NCBI GenBank assembly: GCA_013202635.1
Contig: JABMRO010000493.1
Coordinates: 1-6,409, forward strand
From: Planctomycetota bacterium
Lineage (GTDB): Bacteria > Planctomycetota > Phycisphaerae > Sedimentisphaerales > Anaerobacaceae
Direction of reading: 5' to 3'
Length of the DNA: 6,409 nucleotides
This document shows positions 1 to 5,284 of the stretch, piece after piece (positions within the stretch are counted from its first letter, which is position 1; each line of letters starts with the position of its first letter). The notes beneath the pieces were generated by a model, which was given only the letters and a program-made list of their open reading frames with translations, had not been told where the DNA came from and did not search any database. Both the position numbers and the translations under genes were made by a program.

Positions 1-27
1 AAAATTTCGCACGTTCTCGTGACAAAA

Positions 28-55
28 GCAATTTTTAGAGGCCCCCTTAAATTGC
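28..55. repeat. Inverted repeat upstream of the first gene
   Basis: A perfect 7-bp inverted repeat (gcaattt at 28-34, aaattgc at 49-55) flanks a 14-nt centre rich in G and C. It lies about 40 bp upstream of the first start codon. Read on the + strand, no T-tract follows. Read on the - strand, a short T-run (22-27) follows, so it resembles a weak leftward terminator. It could equally be an operator in the promoter region of the + strand operon, or chance. No function is demonstrated. Confidence 0.3.
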
Positions 56-73
56 GCTGAAAGATCAAACGTA

Positions 74-104
74 TGTTTCAAAGGAGAAAATCACTATGCG
101 AAAG
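74..104 (+). repeat. 31-nt direct repeat, copy 1 (RBS and start of DUF1080 gene)
   Basis: These 31 bases are identical to 815-845. The repeat covers the Shine-Dalgarno AAAGGAG (80-86), a 9-nt spacer, the ATG at 96 and the codons for Met-Arg-Lys. Similarity continues imperfectly through the whole signal peptide and then stops. The strong ribosome binding site fixes the start of the DUF1080 gene. Confidence 0.9.
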
Positions 105-776
105 GTTTTAATAACGCTGATGACAATAATGGTCTCTTTTGCCGTTTTGGGTTGCGCGGAGCGGACTGGTGCACAGGGATTTACTACACTCTTTAACGGC
201 AAAAACCTCAGCGGCTGGCTCACAGGACCTGACAATGCCTGGATTGTGAAGGACAATATTCTCACTGTCAAAAGAGATATGGACGGCAGAGAGCATAACT
301 ATGACTATCTCTGGATTGCGGATAAGTATGAAGACTTTATTCTCGATCTGGAGTTTAAAGTCGTCGAAGGCACCAACAGCGGCATCTTTTTCCGTACATC
401 GGATTTGAAAGACCCCGTTTATACCGGTATCGAAATCCAGGTGTGTAACTCATATGATAGAAACAGGCTCAGCAAGAAAGGTACCGCCGGAGCGATTTAC
501 GATTGTCTTGAACCGGCAAAGAACGCGATAAATAAACCGGGACAGTGGAATCGTTGCATAGTTACGTGCAAAGGCAACAGCATCAAGGTCGTGCTCAATA
601 ATGAGCAGGTCATCGATATGGATTTGGAACGTTGGACAACTCCTCATAAGAATCCGGATGCTACGGATAATAAGTTTGGCCGTGCCATGAAAGATTTTGC
701 CCGTGTCGGCTATATAGGATTTCAGGACCATGGCCGACCTGTTTGGTATCGCAATGTGCGCATCAAGCGTCTCTAA
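96..776 (+). CDS. DUF1080 lipoprotein, 3-keto-glycoside hydrolase/lyase family
   Basis: This 226-aa protein is an exported lipoprotein with one DUF1080 (3-keto-disaccharide hydrolase) domain, a concanavalin-like beta-sandwich that in characterised members cleaves glycosidic bonds of 3-keto-sugars. Residues 1-20 form a lipoprotein signal: MRK, a hydrophobic stretch, then the lipobox VLGC with lipidated Cys20. Ala at +2 would favour the outer membrane by the E. coli rule. Family hallmarks run in order: FNGKNLSGW (33-41), NSGIFFR (94-100), GIEIQV (111-116), GAIYD (132-136), PGQWN (148-152), GYIGFQDHG (205-213) and VWYRNVRIK (216-224). The domain fills the protein and appears complete. AAAGGAG lies 9 nt before the ATG. 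It leads a + strand cluster that also holds a Gfo/Idh/MocA oxidoreductase, the usual partner supplying keto-sugars. The exact substrate, and whether the reaction is hydrolysis or elimination, cannot be read from the sequence. Confidence 0.9.
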   Translation: MRKVLITLMTIMVSFAVLGCAERTGAQGFTTLFNGKNLSGWLTGPDNAWIVKDNILTVKRDMDGREHNYDYLWIADKYEDFILDLEFKVVEGTNSGIFFRTSDLKDPVYTGIEIQVCNSYDRNRLSKKGTAGAIYDCLEPAKNAINKPGQWNRCIVTCKGNSIKVVLNNEQVIDMDLERWTTPHKNPDATDNKFGRAMKDFARVGYIGFQDHGRPVWYRNVRIKRL

Positions 777-814
777 ATATCAATTGTAAAAATTATAAAA
801 TTTGAGTTCTTTTG

Positions 815-845
815 TGTTTCAAAGGAGAAAATCACTATGCGAAAG
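815..845 (+). repeat. 31-nt direct repeat, copy 2 (RBS and start of DUF6807 gene)
   Basis: Identical to 74-104. It carries AAAGGAG at 821-827, a 9-nt spacer and the ATG at 837. It sits in the 60-bp AT-rich gap between the two lipoprotein genes. I see no terminator hairpin in that gap, which suits co-transcription. Confidence 0.9.
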
Positions 846-1844
846 ATATTATTAATACTAATGACAGTAATTGTCTCTGCAGGTGTTTCGGGCTGCGCCG
901 GTTCTTTGGAGGCAGTTGGGGAAGGTAAAGGTTGTTACAGCCTTGCGCCTGACAAACATGGAGTAATTCTCAAGAATCCGGCCGGAGAGACAATCTTTCG
1001 TTATATGACTGTAAAGCCAAAAAAGACAAATCTGGCCGCCAGCAGCGTCTGCTGTTTTCATCCGCTCAATACACCATCCGGTGAGCGGTTGACCGATCTG
1101 GCCCCGGGCGACCATCATCATCATCGCGGTGTTTTCCTTGCATGGCACACGATGGACTTCCGGGAGAAAGCCGACTTCTCGAATTTAGGCCCAAAAGGTC
1201 CAACTTATGGCTGGAACATCAGCCGAGCCGATTTCTGGGGCTGGGGGGAGTTCGCACCCACCCAGGGAAGGATCATCAAAAACCGTGAAGTTCGGCTGGC
1301 AAAAGCAGATGCTGAAGAAGCTGATTTGAGGATTCACAACGACTGGATAACAAACGAACGGGTGATGATGACCGAACATACTTCGGCGAAAGTTCGTGAG
1401 CAGGATGGAGTCTATGTTATTGACCTCGATTACCGACTTACCCCAAAGCTTGATCTGAAATTGAATCATACGGCCTTTGGTGGCTTCTGCGTGCGTGCAA
1501 GGAATGATGGAAATTCCTATTATGCCACTGCCGATGGGAAGGTTACACTGTCCGATCCCCATTATTCGGTTCCTGAACTGAACTGGCCTGCCAAAAAATG
1601 GTACGACTATACTATCAGGCTTAACAGTGGCAAAACAATTGGCATTGGTGTAATAGATCACCCTGACAATCCGCCGGCGACCTGGCACAATCCACGTTAT
1701 GTCTGGATGATTAATCCATGTATCGTAGCTGCAGAGCCGGTTCAGGTGAAAAAAGGAACGACGCTGAGGCTTCGTTATCGTCTCATTGTTCATGATGGCC
1801 CAACACCCGTAAATATGCTTAAAAAACTCTCGGATCGCTGGTAG
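837..1844 (+). CDS. DUF6807 ('PmoA family') lipoprotein
   Basis: A 335-aa exported lipoprotein of the DUF6807 family, which databases often label 'methane oxygenase PmoA'. That label should not be read as methane oxidation: the protein is soluble-type beta-rich, with no membrane helices after the signal. Residues 1-20 are a lipoprotein signal ending in the lipobox VSGC (Cys20). The family signature is FHPLNTPSGERLTDLAPGD (74-92) followed by HHHHRGVFLAWH (93-104). Further family landmarks are FGGFCVRAR (214-222), DHPDNPPATWHNPR (274-287) and the terminal LRYRLIVHDG (312-321). The His cluster at 93-96 and His275 are plausible metal or substrate ligands, by inference only. Length suits a complete family member. 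Its start region duplicates that of the preceding gene. These proteins are frequent beside DUF1080 and Gfo/Idh/MocA genes in planctomycetes and relatives, so a sugar-processing or sugar-binding role is likely, but the activity is unknown. Confidence 0.85.
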   Translation: MRKILLILMTVIVSAGVSGCAGSLEAVGEGKGCYSLAPDKHGVILKNPAGETIFRYMTVKPKKTNLAASSVCCFHPLNTPSGERLTDLAPGDHHHHRGVFLAWHTMDFREKADFSNLGPKGPTYGWNISRADFWGWGEFAPTQGRIIKNREVRLAKADAEEADLRIHNDWITNERVMMTEHTSAKVREQDGVYVIDLDYRLTPKLDLKLNHTAFGGFCVRARNDGNSYYATADGKVTLSDPHYSVPELNWPAKKWYDYTIRLNSGKTIGIGVIDHPDNPPATWHNPRYVWMINPCIVAAEPVQVKKGTTLRLRYRLIVHDGPTPVNMLKKLSDRW

Positions 1845-1872
1845 TTCACATGCTGTGGAGTGATCTGATACT
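1845..1872 (+). promoter_or_regulatory. Weak sigma70-like promoter candidate before the oxidoreductase gene
   Basis: TTCACA (1845-1850, 5/6 to the -35 consensus) is followed after 16 nt by GATACT (1867-1872, 4/6 to the -10 consensus). It lies in the largest gap of the + strand cluster (1845-1945), directly after the stop of the DUF6807 gene. This could give the oxidoreductase and MBL genes their own transcript, but such matches are common by chance and consensus rules for the host are uncertain. I see no convincing terminator hairpin in the gap. Confidence 0.2.
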
Positions 1873-1927
1873 CATAGCGAATACTGTGTGGGAAATATAC
1901 AGGAATTAAGTCAATTCATCCTAAGAG

Positions 1928-1934
1928 AAAGGAG
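1928..1934 (+). promoter_or_regulatory. Ribosome binding site deciding the oxidoreductase start
   Basis: AAAGGAG lies 11 nt before the ATG at 1946. A second in-frame ATG at 1958 (Met5) has no comparable site at normal distance, so 1946 is preferred. Both starts leave the Tat motif intact. Confidence 0.7.
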
Positions 1935-1945
1935 AGGCAGGAAAT

Positions 1946-3256
1946 ATGAAAGAAAAGATGGAATCCCGAAAAATATCACGAAGGCGTTTTCTCAAAACTT
2001 CTGCAAACGCGGCATCCTTGGCGGCCCTGAGTGTTGGAATGCAGACCAAACTTTACGCGGCTGGTAGCGACATCATCAGAATAGGATTAGTCGGTTGTGG
2101 TGGTCGTGGTGCCGGAGCTGTTGTCAGCGCGTTGAGTGTAAATCGCAATGCTAAACTGACCGCAATGGCTGAGGCATTTGGTGACCGCCTGCAAAATACT
2201 CGAAAATCACTCAAGAACAGAATGAAAGATCAGGTTGCTGTGGATGACGATCATTGTTTCACCGGATTTGACGGTTATCGAAAACTAATAGCCAGCGGCA
2301 TAGACGTGGCTATCCTGGTTTCTCCGCCGCATTTCCGTCCCATTCATGCGGAGGCATGTATCAATGCTGGCGTCCACGTCTTCGCAGAAAAACCCATGGC
2401 GGTAGATGCTCCGGGTGTGCGCAGAATATTAGCGGCCGGTAAAAAGGCACGCCGGAAGAACCTAAGCTTTGTCAGCGGCTTTGAAACAAGGTATGGCGGC
2501 AACTCACGAAAGGCGATGAGTCGTCTTCATAACGGCGCTATTGGTAAAATTATTTCTATCGAGGGAATCTACAATATCGGTTATCTTTGGCACCGCGGCC
2601 GGCAACCGGATTGGACCGAAATGGAGTTTCAGTTGCGGAACTGGTATTACTTCACATGGCTTTCCGGTGATCACATCGTCGAACAGCATGTGCACCAGAT
2701 GGATATGGCAAGCTGGATTATGCTCGAAGAACCACCTCTTCACGCATGGGGTATGGGCGGCCGACAGGTTCGTACCGATCCTAAGTACGGTGATATCTTC
2801 GATCATCATACTGTTGTCTATGAGTACGCTGATGGCGTGCGTTTTTATGCCTTTTGTCGTCAACAAGCAAATTGTTTTAACAGGGTGTCCTTCATGGTAC
2901 AGGGAAGTAAAGGCCGGATGACGGGTTGGGGCAGGTACATCATTGAAGGAGAAACGAGCTGGGATTCAGGCAGACAAAGAGAACATCCCGAGCTTACCAC
3001 TTTCAAAGAGATGTTTGCCGGCATGCGTGCAGGTAAACCGATCAACGACAGTGTAGCCATGGCTCGCAGCACAATGCTGGCTATTCTCGGGCGAATGGCT
3101 ACTCACAGTGGCCAGGGGATTACCTGGGAGCAAGCGCTCCAGTCGAAGAAGGTCCTGGCTCCGAAGCGCTACACCTGGGACGCAGTGCCGCCGGTTCTTC
3201 CAGGTCAGGATGGTAAATACCCGCATCCAATACCCGGCAAGACTAAGGTTTTATAG
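1946..3256 (+). CDS. Tat-exported Gfo/Idh/MocA family oxidoreductase
   Basis: A 436-aa NAD(P)-dependent oxidoreductase of the Gfo/Idh/MocA family. The N-terminus carries a twin-arginine motif SRRRFLK (11-17), a hydrophobic stretch (about 21-31) and a likely cleavage region at LYAAG (36-40), so it is folded with cofactor in the cytoplasm and then exported. The Rossmann domain follows, with GLVGCGGRG (47-55) and the family motif AEKPMAVD (147-154), where Lys149 is the expected catalytic lysine. The C-terminal alpha/beta domain holds GDHIVEQHVHQMD (241-253), where His250 and Asp253 match the conserved catalytic-site positions. Length is typical for exported planctomycete-type members. The last 25 residues are proline-rich. 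It overlaps nothing and is followed 17 bp later by the MBL gene, so those two are almost surely co-transcribed. Known relatives oxidise sugar hydroxyls, or act as glucose-fructose oxidoreductase with a tightly bound cofactor. The likely job here is making a keto-sugar or lactone outside the cytoplasm; substrate unknown. Confidence 0.9.
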   Translation: MKEKMESRKISRRRFLKTSANAASLAALSVGMQTKLYAAGSDIIRIGLVGCGGRGAGAVVSALSVNRNAKLTAMAEAFGDRLQNTRKSLKNRMKDQVAVDDDHCFTGFDGYRKLIASGIDVAILVSPPHFRPIHAEACINAGVHVFAEKPMAVDAPGVRRILAAGKKARRKNLSFVSGFETRYGGNSRKAMSRLHNGAIGKIISIEGIYNIGYLWHRGRQPDWTEMEFQLRNWYYFTWLSGDHIVEQHVHQMDMASWIMLEEPPLHAWGMGGRQVRTDPKYGDIFDHHTVVYEYADGVRFYAFCRQQANCFNRVSFMVQGSKGRMTGWGRYIIEGETSWDSGRQREHPELTTFKEMFAGMRAGKPINDSVAMARSTMLAILGRMATHSGQGITWEQALQSKKVLAPKRYTWDAVPPVLPGQDGKYPHPIPGKTKVL

Positions 3257-3273
3257 TAAATGTGGAGTAGCCC

Positions 3274-5181
3274 ATGCGAAACCTGATTATGATAGTCATT
3301 GCTGTTATGATGATTTTGTCTTTAGTCGGCCAATCCTGTTGTGCCGAGGTCATCCAACTGAGCGACCACGTGTCATTGATTTCCGGACCGGTCAATGGCG
3401 TGGACATAGAAAAAGACAATGCTCACCTGGTTATCTACGGCGATCCGGGGAGCAGAATCAAAAAGGCTGATATGGTTCTTTTTACTCACAGCCGGCGTGA
3501 TGTCGTCTGGGCCGGGCGAGAGCTTGTTGAAAACGGAGCCATTGCTGTCGTACCCGAATCAGATTTAGAAAAGTTCAGCAAAGTCGAGCATTTCTGGAAT
3601 GATTTTACAACCCGCCGTTTTCACGACTACGCCCAACAGGGAACTAAGATACTGACTAAATCAATAAAGATCAGCCGCACTGTCAAAGCCGGTGAAAACT
3701 TCTCCTGGAAAGGAATACCTATTGAGGTTATCGATACCCCAGGTTATACTCGCCATGCACTATCATATTTCATCGAGATCGATGGTCTTAAATACGCCTT
3801 CGTTGGCGACATTATCTACGGTAAAGGAAAACTATTCGACTTATACTCCCTGCAGGACGCTGTCAAGGAAGCGAATATCGGCGGTTACCACGGCTGGGCC
3901 GGCCGTATGGGTGAACTTATCAACAGCCTGCAAAAAGTAGCAGCCCAAAGACCCGATATCCTTATACCGGCCCGAGGACCGGTTATACGCAAACCCGGCG
4001 AGGCGATAAATCTTTTGGTAAAACGACTCCAGGCAGTATATGAAAACTACCTGTCTATTAGTGCTGGTCGGTGGTATTTTTACAAAAACTATGATGTTCT
4101 CGCACGACGCGTCCTTGGTCCAGACTACAGGGTCAACTGGATGCCCTGGGCTGAAGTGATTAAAGAAAAGCCACCAGAGTGGATCGTGCCAATCAGCAAT
4201 TCACGGCTGATTATATCCAAAGATCGCTCCGGATTCCTCATCGATTGCGGCAGCCGCCAGATACTCGAAAAAGTTATTAAACTCAGAGAGGCCAGCAAAC
4301 TAACCGACCTCGAAGGTCTGTTTATCACGCACTATCACGATGACCATACGAACGATGTTGCCGCCTGCCTTGCCGAGTTCAACTGTCCTGTTTATGCAAC
4401 AGGTTCCTCTGTCGATATCCTCAAACACCCTGAGAAATATCGTCTGCCCTGCTTGACGCCTAATCCTATTTCTGAAATAAAAATCATGCCCGAGGCCCAT
4501 AAGATGCGATGGAAAGAATTCACATTCACATTTTATGACTTTCCAGGTCAGACTATCTACCACGCTGCACTTCTCGTTGAGAAAGACAACGCAGAAAAAA
4601 TCTTCTTCATCGGCGACTCTTTTACACCATCAGGAATCGACGACTACTGTCTCCTCAATCGCAATATTCTGCACAAGCAGACGGGTTACTTCTATTGCCT
4701 GAATCTGCTGAAAAAAGTCCCACCCGGAACATTACTCATCAACCAGCACGTCATCGAGCCCTTCAGCTTTAGCGCCAGACAACTTGACCACATGACAGCA
4801 ACTTTGACCAGACGCAAAACACTCCTCGCAGAACTCTTCCCATGGGATGAGCCTAACTACGGCATAGACGAACGATGGATACGCTTCAGCCCCTATGGCC
4901 GGAAAGCCAGACCCGGTCAGACCATTCAAATCAGCTTAAAAGTATTCAATCATTCCAAAGGTTCTCGTATGTTTACAGTTGCGCTTAATCTCCCTGCAGG
5001 ATTTGATACAAAATCCACAACAGCTTCGGTCACCATTCCTTCGCAAACCGAGGGGCAGGTTGATTTCAGCATTCTCATTGTGGCATCAATCGACCCTGGA
5101 ACATACGTTCTAACTGCCGACGTGCAATTAAAGCAATGGAATCTGCCCCGATGGACCGAAGCAATAATCGAAGTTGAATAG
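3274..5181 (+). CDS. Exported double metallo-beta-lactamase-fold protein with C-terminal beta-sandwich
   Basis: A 635-aa exported protein; GGAG (3264-3267) lies 6 nt before the ATG. Residues 1-24 look like a Sec signal peptide, cleaved after SCCA (21-24); the cysteines do not make a good lipobox. Domain 1 (about 27-250) has an MBL layout with decayed ligands: THSRRDVV (71-78) in place of THxHxDH, TPGYTRH (155-161), VGD (177-179), and ARGP (233-236) where AHGP is usual. Domain 2 (about 303-520) is better preserved: THYHDDH (352-358) gives His353, His355, Asp357 and His358; FPGQTIYH (423-430) gives a possible His430; IGD (446-448) gives Asp448; NQH (490-492) gives His492. A dinuclear metal site is therefore likely in domain 2. 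Residues about 535-635 form a beta-sandwich of NEW3/CARDB-like character (PGQTIQISLKVFN at 547-559). The superfamily covers lactonases, glyoxalase II, sulfatases and phosphodiesterases; the substrate is unknown. The operon suggests hydrolysis of a sugar product such as a lactone, as inference only. Confidence 0.8.
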   Translation: MRNLIMIVIAVMMILSLVGQSCCAEVIQLSDHVSLISGPVNGVDIEKDNAHLVIYGDPGSRIKKADMVLFTHSRRDVVWAGRELVENGAIAVVPESDLEKFSKVEHFWNDFTTRRFHDYAQQGTKILTKSIKISRTVKAGENFSWKGIPIEVIDTPGYTRHALSYFIEIDGLKYAFVGDIIYGKGKLFDLYSLQDAVKEANIGGYHGWAGRMGELINSLQKVAAQRPDILIPARGPVIRKPGEAINLLVKRLQAVYENYLSISAGRWYFYKNYDVLARRVLGPDYRVNWMPWAEVIKEKPPEWIVPISNSRLIISKDRSGFLIDCGSRQILEKVIKLREASKLTDLEGLFITHYHDDHTNDVAACLAEFNCPVYATGSSVDILKHPEKYRLPCLTPNPISEIKIMPEAHKMRWKEFTFTFYDFPGQTIYHAALLVEKDNAEKIFFIGDSFTPSGIDDYCLLNRNILHKQTGYFYCLNLLKKVPPGTLLINQHVIEPFSFSARQLDHMTATLTRRKTLLAELFPWDEPNYGIDERWIRFSPYGRKARPGQTIQISLKVFNHSKGSRMFTVALNLPAGFDTKSTTASVTIPSQTEGQVDFSILIVASIDPGTYVLTADVQLKQWNLPRWTEAIIEVE

Positions 5182-5284
5182 TATGTTTTTTAGTGGGTAT
5201 CTGTAAAAATGCTAATTTCCCGTCTTTTAACGGCTAAACATTATTTATTGCCTTTTGCTACAATAGGCTATTCCGGCAAATTAG
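5182..5284. other. Convergent intergenic spacer
   Basis: A 103-bp AT-rich spacer between the ends of the + strand MBL gene and the - strand GH127-like gene. It holds a T6 run just after the MBL stop (5186-5191) without a clear preceding hairpin, a small 4-bp-stem hairpin (ccgt 5220-5223, acgg 5230-5233), and an 8-bp inverted repeat (gctaattt 5211-5218, aaattagc 5278-5285) spanning most of the spacer. Terminators for both genes would be expected here, but none is convincing. I see no small gene. Confidence 0.4.

Noticed and set aside
10..21. Short palindrome cacg-ttct-cgtg as an operator
   Set aside because: The arms are only 4 bp, which is easily expected by chance.
1185..1793. Long open frame on the - strand (202 codons)
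   Set aside because: It lies wholly inside the DUF6807 gene, which has clear family motifs. The - strand translation shows no recognisable domain and no convincing ribosome binding site.
837..1844. Methane monooxygenase subunit
   Set aside because: The 'PmoA' database name does not fit: there are no transmembrane helices beyond the signal peptide, and there are lipoprotein export and DUF6807 motifs instead.
2541..2921. + strand open frame of 126 codons in another phase
   Set aside because: It is nested in the Gfo/Idh/MocA gene, whose frame carries conserved motifs throughout this stretch. The alternative translation resembles nothing I know.
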